Assembly: GCA_030641535.1 (NCBI GenBank) | Contig: DAOWHG010000047.1 | Span: forward strand, 1-5,812 | Length of the DNA stretch: 5,812 nt | Direction of reading: 5' to 3' | Source of the DNA: Mycoplasmatota bacterium | Lineage (GTDB): Bacteria; Bacillota_I; Bacilli_A; Izemoplasmatales; Izemoplasmataceae | In this document: positions 1 to 5,672 of the stretch, in pieces | Layout: each line of letters begins with the position of its first letter | How positions within the stretch are numbered: the stretch's first letter is position 1 | Notes under the pieces: generated by a model | What the model was told of the DNA's origin: nothing | Databases searched by the model: none | What the model saw: the letters and a program-made list of their open reading frames with translations, nothing else | Program-made: the position numbers and the translations under genes

Positions 1-29
1 ATTATACCGAAAATAACGATAAAAGTCTA
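1..29 (-). promoter_or_regulatory. Putative sigma-A-type promoter for a gene beyond the window edge
   Basis: On the minus strand, TAGACT (29-24) and a perfect TATAAT (6-1) are separated by exactly 17 bases, a good match to a housekeeping sigma promoter. It begins five bases past the ygiQ stop and points out of the window, so it would serve the next minus-strand gene. No terminator-like hairpin is visible between ygiQ and this site, so read-through from ygiQ is also possible. Chance matches are common in DNA this AT-rich, so confidence is moderate. Confidence 0.45.
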
Positions 30-34
30 TGTTA

Positions 35-1825
35 TTAAGCCCTCGGTTTTATTAAACGATGTCTGGAAAATCTAGTCAAATCTCTTCTATTTCCTAGTGT
101 TAATGCTTTATATACTAAATTATAGTTTTTCGGATTCTTATATTGTATTAATGCTCTTTGCATTGCTTTATCTTCTTTTTTTATTGGGACGTATACTTTT
201 TCCATTGTTCTAGGGTCTAGACCTGTATAGAACATACAAGTAGACATTGTCCCTGGTGTTGGATAGAAATCTTGAACTTGTTCAGGATAGTACTTTAAAT
301 CCCTAATATAACAAGCCAACTCTATAGCTTCCTTAAGTGTTGAACCAGGATGAGAACTAATTAAGTACGGAACTAAATATTGGTTCTTATCATGTTTCTT
401 GTTTAGTTCATAGTATCTCTTAACAAAGCGATCATATAGTTCTCTTTTAGGTTTGTTCATCTTTTGAAGTACAACATCACTTATATGTTCTGGAGCAACT
501 TTAAGTTGTCCAGAAACATGATGTTTCACAAGTTCATCAAAGAACTCTTTATTTTTATCATACATTACATAGTCGTATCTAATTCCACTTCTAACAAATA
601 CTTTCTTAATATTTGGTAACTCTCTAACTTCTCTTAATATGTTTAAATAATTACTATGAGATACTTTTAATAATGGACATGGTTTATCTTCAAGACATTG
701 TTTATTAACGCATACTCCGTGTTTTACTTGTTTTTCACAAGCTTCATCATAGAAGTTGGCAGTAGGTCCTCCGATGTCGTGAATATAGCCTTTAAAGTCT
801 TTATCTTTTGTAATCTTAATAGCTTCTTCCACTATTGATTTTTTAGATCTAGATTGGATTATTCTACCTTGGTGGTATGTTAGTGCACAAAAGCTACATC
901 CTCCATAGCACCCACGATTACTTATAATAGAAAATTTCACTTCATCTATAGCAGGTATATGCCCTAGTTTTTTATAGATTGGGTGATAATTTCTTTCATA
1001 AGGAAGACTGTATATGATATCCATTTCTTCTCTTGAGATAGGTCTATTAGGTGGATTTTGAATTATGAAATGATTCTTATAAACTTCCAATAATGGTTTT
1101 GCACTTATATAGTCTGTATTATCATGTTTTATCATAAAGCTTTTCGCATATTTAAGTTTATCACTCAATATGTCATCATATGTTGGAAGCTTAATTGAGT
1201 TATCCGGTATATAATCTTTGTTATGAGTTTTATAAACAGTTCCTTTAATAAAGATTATATCTTTAATATCGAGACCACTCTTAAGATATTCTGCGACTTC
1301 AACAACACTTAGTTCGCTCATCCCGTAAACAAGTAGATCAGCTTTAGAATCAATCAAGATACTTTTTCTAACATTGTTCTTCCAATAATCGTAATGAGCT
1401 AACCTTCTTAAAGAAGCCTCAATTCCACCAATAATTATGGTGCTATTAGGATATAGTTCTCTTACTTTTTGAGAGTATCTAATAGTGGCGTAATCAGGTC
1501 TAAGGTCCATTTTTCCACCTGGAGAGTACATATCCTTTGATCTTCTTCTTTTTGAAACTGTATAATGGTTTACCATTGAATCAATATTCCCACTAGATAT
1601 TAAGAATCCAAGTTTAGGTTTTCCTAACTCTTTGAAATCATTATCATTCTTTATGTTTGGTTGAGGAATAATCCCGACAGTAAATCCATAAGATTCTAAA
1701 ACACGTGATATTATAGCCACACCAAAAGAAGGATGATCAACATATGCATCACCGCTAATAAAAACGAAATCTAATGCTTCGATATTTCTTTCTTTTAAAT
1801 CTTCTTTTGATATTGGTAGAAACAT
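35..1825 (-). CDS. ygiQ: YgiQ family radical SAM protein (UPF0313)
   Basis: This is a 596-residue member of the YgiQ family, probable cytosolic iron-sulfur enzymes whose substrate is not established. The N-terminal third (about 1-250) has the family opening, with MFLPISKEDL at the start and SGDAYVDHPSFG near residues 24-35. The radical SAM motif is CxxxCxxC with C306, C310 and C313 as predicted ligands of the [4Fe-4S] cluster that cleaves S-adenosylmethionine. A second cysteine group (C363, C372, C377, C383) is usual in this family. The C-terminal part keeps KVAPEH (442-447), SSHPGST (490-496) and TPGTMSTC (523-530). It is somewhat shorter than E. coli YgiQ (about 740 residues), mainly at the C-terminus, but has its own TAA stop and looks complete. 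The start is four bases past the stop of the metallopeptidase-like gene, with AGGTGAT as ribosome site inside that gene's end, so the two are probably co-transcribed and translationally linked. Family assignment is strong; the reaction is unknown. Confidence 0.95.
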   Translation of the reverse strand: MFLPISKEDLKERNIEALDFVFISGDAYVDHPSFGVAIISRVLESYGFTVGIIPQPNIKNDNDFKELGKPKLGFLISSGNIDSMVNHYTVSKRRRSKDMYSPGGKMDLRPDYATIRYSQKVRELYPNSTIIIGGIEASLRRLAHYDYWKNNVRKSILIDSKADLLVYGMSELSVVEVAEYLKSGLDIKDIIFIKGTVYKTHNKDYIPDNSIKLPTYDDILSDKLKYAKSFMIKHDNTDYISAKPLLEVYKNHFIIQNPPNRPISREEMDIIYSLPYERNYHPIYKKLGHIPAIDEVKFSIISNRGCYGGCSFCALTYHQGRIIQSRSKKSIVEEAIKITKDKDFKGYIHDIGGPTANFYDEACEKQVKHGVCVNKQCLEDKPCPLLKVSHSNYLNILREVRELPNIKKVFVRSGIRYDYVMYDKNKEFFDELVKHHVSGQLKVAPEHISDVVLQKMNKPKRELYDRFVKRYYELNKKHDKNQYLVPYLISSHPGSTLKEAIELACYIRDLKYYPEQVQDFYPTPGTMSTCMFYTGLDPRTMEKVYVPIKKEDKAMQRALIQYKNPKNYNLVYKALTLGNRRDLTRFSRHRLIKPRA

Positions 1826-1829
1826 AATA

Positions 1830-2510
1830 TCACCTATTGTTAAATTTATAGTTTAATTCTTTCTTTAATTGTTTATAGTTTTTTGACAATTTACTTAGTA
1901 ATAAATAAAAATTTGAAGAGTGATTTTGATGAACTAAATGTGATATTTCATGTAAGAACACATACTCTAAATACGATTCATCATAATTTACTAAATAAAG
2001 ATTAATATTAATTGTTTTTTTTGTAGCATTACAACTTCCAAATCTCGAAGTCATATACTGTGTTTTAAAAGTAATTGTATCAATATTAATTAATCCATTT
2101 TTTAAATATTTTCTTTTCAAGTTTTCCAATTTTTCTAAAATAGCTGTTTTTTCCATTTTCTTATACTTGTTATATAGCTGGTCAACGGAAATGCTGGGCT
2201 CTTTTATTGTTGAGTTTTCATGATTGAACTTTAATTCATGAATGCTATCATCAGTAACTTTTTGATATTTGCATCCAAAATAATAGTAATCATTACTTTC
2301 TAATTTATTAGATTGAATACTTTGATATTTTTTTACGAATGAATCACTATTTTTTCTAATAAATTTAACTATATTCTTACGACTTTGATATTTAGAAGCG
2401 TTAATTTGAATATAGCCTTCTCTTTTAAAACGAAAATAAGTATTTTTGTTGTTTTTAAACGTTATTTGGTACTTTACTATATTATTGTTTAGTATTAATT
2501 CCTCAATCAT
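1830..2510 (-). CDS. YgjP/WbH-type (DUF45) zinc metallopeptidase-like protein
   Basis: This 226-residue protein belongs to the YgjP-like (formerly DUF45) metal-dependent hydrolase family. The zinc site is clear: HEISH (187-191) followed by H197 in NHSSNF, the HExxH-x5-H spacing of the family. About 30 residues earlier, SRFGSC (155-160) matches the family's usual [T/S]RWGSC, with Phe in place of Trp, and INLYL (168-172) fits the conserved Asn strand. The N-terminal half (1-110) is lysine- and asparagine-rich and diverged, though FGCKY (78-82) fits the FLGKxY segment. There is no signal peptide or membrane segment, so it is probably cytosolic. Its ATG overlaps the mtnN TGA stop (ATGA), and no good ribosome site precedes it, which suggests translation by re-initiation after mtnN. 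Its GC is clearly lower than its neighbours (about 17-20% in three hand-counted 60-base lines). The biological substrate is unknown; family members are often annotated as putative metallopeptidases. Confidence 0.85.
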   Translation of the reverse strand: MIEELILNNNIVKYQITFKNNKNTYFRFKREGYIQINASKYQSRKNIVKFIRKNSDSFVKKYQSIQSNKLESNDYYYFGCKYQKVTDDSIHELKFNHENSTIKEPSISVDQLYNKYKKMEKTAILEKLENLKRKYLKNGLINIDTITFKTQYMTSRFGSCNATKKTININLYLVNYDESYLEYVFLHEISHLVHQNHSSNFYLLLSKLSKNYKQLKKELNYKFNNR

Positions 2511-3196
2511 AATATTCTTATTAGTTCTTTTAATACAACACTAGCATTTTTAGAAGCAAGTTCTAGAAACTTATTAAAATCCTCATTTTGATTTTCATCA
2601 TCTAATATATCTGAAATGCTTCGATAAACAATAAATGGTATACCGTATATTGTAGCTGTGTGTGCTATTGCACCAGCTTCCATTTCTACTGCGTAAATAT
2701 CCGAATACAACTCGTTAACTTCGGAAATAACATCTTTGGAATAAACAAACTGGTCACCAGAAGCAACCTTGCCTATTTTGAAGTCAAAATTAAGTTCTTT
2801 TAGAATCAGTTTTGTCTTGTTCAATAAGTTTTCATCTGCATAAAATAGTGCTTCAGATCCAGGAATTTGACCTCTTTTATATTTTCCAAAAGCTGTCACA
2901 TCAACGTCATGATATAATACTTCTCTAGAAATAATTACATCCTTATGTTTTACTCCGTTTTGTCCTCCAGCTACACCAATATTGATTATACAATTTACAT
3001 TAAAATTTTCTATTAACAAGGAAGTAGTGATGGCAGCATTAACTTTCCCAATTCCAGCTAAAACTAAGACAACGTCTTTATTATTTATTTGTCCCTTATA
3101 AAAAGTTCTTACTTTCAGTTTAATCTCTTCAACATTTTTCACTTCATTTAAGATAGCATCTAGTTCTTCGCTCATTGCTCCAATAATACCAATCAT
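2507..3196 (-). CDS. mtnN: 5'-methylthioadenosine/S-adenosylhomocysteine nucleosidase
   Basis: MtnN (Pfs) hydrolyses the glycosidic bond of methylthioadenosine, S-adenosylhomocysteine and 5'-deoxyadenosine, releasing adenine, and so recycles by-products of S-adenosylmethionine use in the cytosol. The 229-residue length fits the family (E. coli 232). Visible signatures are MIGIIGAMSEE at the start with E11 matching the E. coli E12 acid, the glycine-rich INIGVAGG (71-78), DVDVTAFG (97-104), SGDQF (146-150), VEMEAGA (170-176) with E173 as the ribose-binding glutamate, and RSISD (192-196) with D196 as the catalytic aspartate. No key residue is missing. A strong AAAGGAGGT lies five bases before the ATG. 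The stop overlaps the next gene's start by four bases. Upstream lies greA, separated by a 15-bp hairpin that leaves no clear room for a promoter, so expression probably depends on read-through from greA or a promoter inside it. Confidence 0.97.
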   Translation of the reverse strand: MIGIIGAMSEELDAILNEVKNVEEIKLKVRTFYKGQINNKDVVLVLAGIGKVNAAITTSLLIENFNVNCIINIGVAGGQNGVKHKDVIISREVLYHDVDVTAFGKYKRGQIPGSEALFYADENLLNKTKLILKELNFDFKIGKVASGDQFVYSKDVISEVNELYSDIYAVEMEAGAIAHTATIYGIPFIVYRSISDILDDENQNEDFNKFLELASKNASVVLKELIRIL

Positions 3197-3216
3197 TTTA
3201 TACCTCCTTTATTATT

Positions 3217-3248
3217 AAAATAAGAATGTTTTTAAACATTCTTATTTT
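3217..3248 (-). terminator. Probable factor-independent terminator or attenuator after greA
   Basis: The arms AAAATAAGAATGTTT (3217-3231) and AAACATTCTTATTTT (3234-3248) are perfect reverse complements of 15 bases with a two-base centre; in RNA the loop would be a few bases wider. The minus-strand transcript has an A-rich lead, a stem and a U-rich 3' arm (UUAUUUUAAUAA), as in low-GC intrinsic terminators. The 5' arm contains the greA stop codon (3244-3242), and the 3' end lies seven bases before the mtnN ribosome site (3210-3202). It is nearly symmetrical, so it could also act on the plus strand, where no gene is seen. It may be a partial terminator, since the downstream genes have no clear promoter of their own. 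Confidence 0.7.
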
Positions 3249-3706
3249 ACGTCAATTATTTTAACTTTAACTTCATTTCCGGTTTCTGTTTTTACTGATA
3301 CTGTTTGACCTTTTTTGAATCCAATAATGCCTTTTCCAATTGGAGATTCGTTAGATATTTTACCTTTTTGAGGATCTGCTTCTAATGAACCAACTATCGT
3401 GTATTTCTGTTTCGGAAAATCGCCTACTTGGATTACTACAGTTTTCCCAATATTTACTTTGTTTGAAGTATCTTCTTTAATAATTTCATAATTTTTAAGA
3501 ACGCCTTCTATTTCTTTTACTCTAGCTTCAATACGTGCTTGTTCATCTCTAGCTGCATCATAATCAGCATTTTCAGATAAATCTCCTTGTGCACGAGCTT
3601 CTCTCAAAGCATCAAGATTTCTCTTTCTGTCTACGTCTTTTAATCTTTCCAATTCATCCTTAAGGTTTTTAGCCCCTTGGAGAGTTAATTTATATGTATT
3701 GTCCAT
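3242..3706 (-). CDS. greA: Transcription elongation factor GreA
   Basis: GreA enters the secondary channel of RNA polymerase and stimulates cleavage of the RNA 3' end in backtracked complexes, allowing elongation to resume. The 154-residue product matches the family length (E. coli 158). Residues 1-74 form the antiparallel coiled coil, with the tip motif ARAQGDLSENADY (37-49); D42 and E45 match the acidic residues that position magnesium in the polymerase active site. Residues 80-154 form the C-terminal FKBP-like domain with the conserved SPIGKGIIGFKKGQ (121-134). The start is supported by GGAGGT six bases upstream and by the usual N-terminal length. It lies 36 bases after udk, the same neighbour as in B. 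subtilis. A perfect -10 box lies in that gap, so it may have its own promoter as well as the udk one. The stop codon is inside the stem of the following hairpin. Confidence 0.98.
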   Translation of the reverse strand: MDNTYKLTLQGAKNLKDELERLKDVDRKRNLDALREARAQGDLSENADYDAARDEQARIEARVKEIEGVLKNYEIIKEDTSNKVNIGKTVVIQVGDFPKQKYTIVGSLEADPQKGKISNESPIGKGIIGFKKGQTVSVKTETGNEVKVKIIDVK

Positions 3707-3729
3707 TTTGTTACCTCCATATCGAATTT

Positions 3730-3758
3730 ATTATACTATATCTTACACTGAAATGATA
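3730..3758 (-). promoter_or_regulatory. Possible greA promoter (strong -10, weak -35)
   Basis: A perfect TATAAT (3735-3730, minus strand) lies in the short udk-greA gap. The hexamer 17 bases upstream is TATCAT (3758-3753), a poor -35 inside the end of udk. Initiation would fall near 3723, giving a leader of under 20 bases that contains little more than the GGAGGT site (3718-3713). The -10 may be chance in AT-rich DNA; greA can also be transcribed from the udk promoter. Confidence 0.35.
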
Positions 3759-4363
3759 GATTTTATTTTTGTGATAATTAAATCTACAGCTACATCATGA
3801 TTTATATCATTTGGTATGATTATATCAGCATATCTTTTAGTTGGTTTTACAAATGCAAAATGCATTGGTTTAACAGTTTTTGTGTATTGATTAATAACAC
3901 TTTCTAGAGATCTTCCTCTTTCGTCCATATCTCTTTTAAGTCTTCTAATAAAGCGAATATCATCATCTGCCTCAACATATAATTTGATATCGCATAAATC
4001 TCTAATTCTTGAATCTTCCATTATTAGAATTCCTTCTAAAATTATTATTTTTGTTGGAATCACAGTTTCAGTTTTTTTACTACGATTATGAGCTTCAAAA
4101 TCATAGGTAGGTTTCACAATAGATTTTCCTTTGAATAAATCAAGTATTTGACTATACATTAAGTCATTATCAAGTGAAAATGGATGGTCGTAATTCACTA
4201 GGTATCTTTCTTCCATATTCATTTCTGATTGATCCTTATAATAATCATCGTGCTTAATTACTGTCACGTCCTCAATATTGAAAGATTCTACAATTTTATC
4301 TACTACAGTTGTTTTACCTGAAGCTGAACCTCCAGCAACTGCTATAAATACTGGTTTTTTCAT
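3743..4363 (-). CDS. udk: Uridine kinase
   Basis: Uridine kinase phosphorylates uridine and cytidine to UMP and CMP in cytosolic pyrimidine salvage. The 206-residue length fits the bacterial enzyme. The P-loop is GGSASGKT (11-18), where K17 and T18 bind the phosphates. HDDYYKD (38-44) contains the family's catalytic aspartate region, and NYDHP (57-61) and YDFEAHNR (87-94) contribute to the nucleoside pocket. EGIL (110-113) is the usual strand after the core, RDMDERGRS (144-152) is the arginine-rich lid, and KPMHFAFVKPTKRYADIII (165-183) is the conserved C-terminal block. Nothing essential is missing. AGGAGGT lies seven bases before the ATG. The gene follows the U32 gene and precedes greA, as in B. 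subtilis. Its leader has a promoter-like sequence and a small hairpin, so it may start a new transcription unit rather than depend only on the U32 gene. Confidence 0.97.
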   Translation of the reverse strand: MKKPVFIAVAGGSASGKTTVVDKIVESFNIEDVTVIKHDDYYKDQSEMNMEERYLVNYDHPFSLDNDLMYSQILDLFKGKSIVKPTYDFEAHNRSKKTETVIPTKIIILEGILIMEDSRIRDLCDIKLYVEADDDIRFIRRLKRDMDERGRSLESVINQYTKTVKPMHFAFVKPTKRYADIIIPNDINHDVAVDLIITKIKSIISV

Positions 4364-4392
4364 GATCTTACCTCCTATATTTCATTAACAAA

Positions 4393-4410
4393 AGGAGTAT
4401 TTATACTCCT
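4393..4410 (-). terminator. Small hairpin before udk: weak terminator or leader attenuator
   Basis: AGGAGTAT (4393-4400) and ATACTCCT (4403-4410) are perfect 8-base inverted repeats with a two-base centre. The same sequence reads on the minus strand, where the stem is followed by TTTGTTAA, a short and interrupted U tract. It could end transcripts from the U32 gene, but it also lies about 25 bases downstream of the predicted udk start site, so it would form in the udk leader too. The udk ribosome site (4376-4370) follows 17 bases later. No usable U tract exists on the plus strand. Confidence 0.5.
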
Positions 4411-4440
4411 CATGTAATATCTAGATGAATTTCATATATC

Positions 4441-4468
4441 ATTATATTATAAATATGTTTTTTTTCAA
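4441..4468 (-). promoter_or_regulatory. Putative sigma-A-type promoter for udk (and greA)
   Basis: TTGAAA (4468-4463) and a perfect TATAAT (4446-4441) are spaced by 16 bases on the minus strand. The -35 box overlaps the TGA stop of the U32 gene, and the spacer starts with an A run. A second TATAAT overlaps just upstream (4451-4446) but its spacing to the same -35 is too short. Initiation is predicted near 4434, giving a udk leader of about 70 bases. An imperfectly centred palindrome, ATGAATTTCAT (4425-4435), covers the predicted start and could be an operator or chance. Confidence 0.55.
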
Positions 4469-5661
4469 TGATTATGTTTGATTTTTCTAATCATATCGTA
4501 TTTTGAAACTTTGAAAGGAATAAATATTTTTAGAATTTGTTTTGGATGTCTTGCAGCATCCAAAATATTCCCTTCTATATCTTTAATCTCGTCTACTTTG
4601 AATTTCATAGATTCTAAATGAGGAGAGAATATTTCTACTTCTTCTCCTGGGAGAAAATAGTTTCTTTGTTCAATAGTAGCTATATAGTTCTCTTCATCGT
4701 AATCTTTAACGAAAGCAATAAACTCTTGAGAAGGATTTTCGCTTCTCATATTGTATAGTTGTTCGTCTATTGTAGTCATTCCTTCCATAAATCCGTGGCT
4801 TGTAAGTCTGTTTTCAGCCTTTTTAATTTCTAGTAAATACTTTGGAAGATCCAAGTCTGAATCATTACAAATATCATCTATCAACCTACGATATGTATTA
4901 ACCACAGTCGCTATATAATGAATTGATTTCATTCTTCCTTCTATTTTCAGTGAATCAACACCAATATCTATTAAATCTGAAATTTGTTTTACTGTTTGCA
5001 AATCTCTTGAGCTCATTGAGAAAGAAATATTATCATTTAATTTTGTATCTCCATCATAAATATCATAGTTCCATCTACAACTATGAGCGCAACCGCCTCT
5101 ATTAGCATCGCGATCGGTCATATTGTTTGATAGTGTGCAACGTCCTGAGTAAGAAACACACATTCCGCCATGAATAAACACTTCAATATTACACTTGGTT
5201 TTGTTTCTCAATTCTGCAATTTCAAACTTGTTTAATTCACGAGCTAAAACAACTCTTTTAGCACCTTCATTATACCAAAAATTAACACTCTCATAATTTG
5301 TAAGGGAAACTTGAGTTGAAATATGAATTTCTAAATTGGTGTGTTTTTTAGCTGTATCGACAATAATTGGTGATGCGCAAATTATTGCATCAACTCCAAC
5401 ACTTTCCAAATCAACTAAGTAATCAACTAATCCATTCAGATTATCATTATGAGGAATAATATTTGTAGTTACATATACTTTCTTACCTAAGTCATGTGCA
5501 AAATCACATGCTTTCTTAATTTCGGGAATATCAAAATTAGAAGCGCGTGCTCTTAGACTAAACTTTTTACCACCAATAAATACTGCATCTGCACCATATA
5601 TAAAAGCAATTTTTAACTTTTCCAAACTCCCCGCAGGAGCCAATAATTCAGGTTTCTTCAT
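4465..5661 (-). CDS. trhP: U32 family protein, tRNA U34 5-hydroxyuridine synthesis (TrhP2/YrrO type)
   Basis: This 398-residue protein is a full-length U32 family member of the YrrO/TrhP2 type (about 420 residues in B. subtilis). In E. coli and B. subtilis, TrhP proteins hydroxylate wobble uridine U34 of certain tRNAs to 5-hydroxyuridine with prephenate needed; older annotations call the family collagenase-like protease. Signatures are KPELLAPAGSLEKLK (3-17), YGADAVFIGG (22-31), HISTQVSLTNYESVNFW (113-129), the U32 motif from E160 to S178, RGGCAHSCRW (188-197) and SLKIEGRMKSIHY (237-249). C168, C175 and C191 or C195 fit cysteines proposed to hold an iron-sulfur cluster in U32 proteins. The motif has HGGMC where Ala or Ser is usual at G166. 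Residues from about 310 form the C-terminal beta domain. No strong ribosome site precedes the ATG, but the upstream gene ends 11 bases earlier, so translational linkage is likely. Position before udk-greA matches B. subtilis. tRNA targets here are inferred. Confidence 0.92.
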   Translation of the reverse strand: MKKPELLAPAGSLEKLKIAFIYGADAVFIGGKKFSLRARASNFDIPEIKKACDFAHDLGKKVYVTTNIIPHNDNLNGLVDYLVDLESVGVDAIICASPIIVDTAKKHTNLEIHISTQVSLTNYESVNFWYNEGAKRVVLARELNKFEIAELRNKTKCNIEVFIHGGMCVSYSGRCTLSNNMTDRDANRGGCAHSCRWNYDIYDGDTKLNDNISFSMSSRDLQTVKQISDLIDIGVDSLKIEGRMKSIHYIATVVNTYRRLIDDICNDSDLDLPKYLLEIKKAENRLTSHGFMEGMTTIDEQLYNMRSENPSQEFIAFVKDYDEENYIATIEQRNYFLPGEEVEIFSPHLESMKFKVDEIKDIEGNILDAARHPKQILKIFIPFKVSKYDMIRKIKHNH

Positions 5662-5672
5662 GATGACGCCAT

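Noticed and set aside
35..1825. ygiQ truncated at its C-terminus
   Set aside because: It is shorter than the E. coli protein but retains the late conserved TPGTMSTC block and ends in a basic tail typical of the family with a normal TAA; Gram-positive members are generally shorter.
1830..2510. TGA read as tryptophan, as in Mycoplasma
   Set aside because: All genes are complete without reading TGA as Trp, TGG is used for Trp, and TGA ends mtnN, the metallopeptidase-like gene and the U32 gene at sensible places.
4364..4464. tRNA, riboswitch or other structured RNA in the longest intergenic gap
   Set aside because: Only one 8-bp hairpin is visible and the gap is 101 bases; no cloverleaf, T-box or known riboswitch core can be recognised.
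4469..4493. TGATTA/TAATCA inverted repeat at the end of the U32 gene
   Set aside because: The stem is only six AT-rich pairs around a 13-base loop and lies within coding sequence, so it is unlikely to be a terminator.
4923..5105. A 60-codon plus-strand open frame
   Set aside because: It lies wholly antisense inside the well-conserved U32 gene, has a composition expected from reversed AT-rich coding DNA (Leu/Tyr/His/Ser rich) and shows no family resemblance.
4465..5661. Secreted collagenase-like protease
   Set aside because: There is no signal peptide, and the sequence fits the YrrO/TrhP group, whose studied members act in tRNA modification; the protease name is a legacy annotation.
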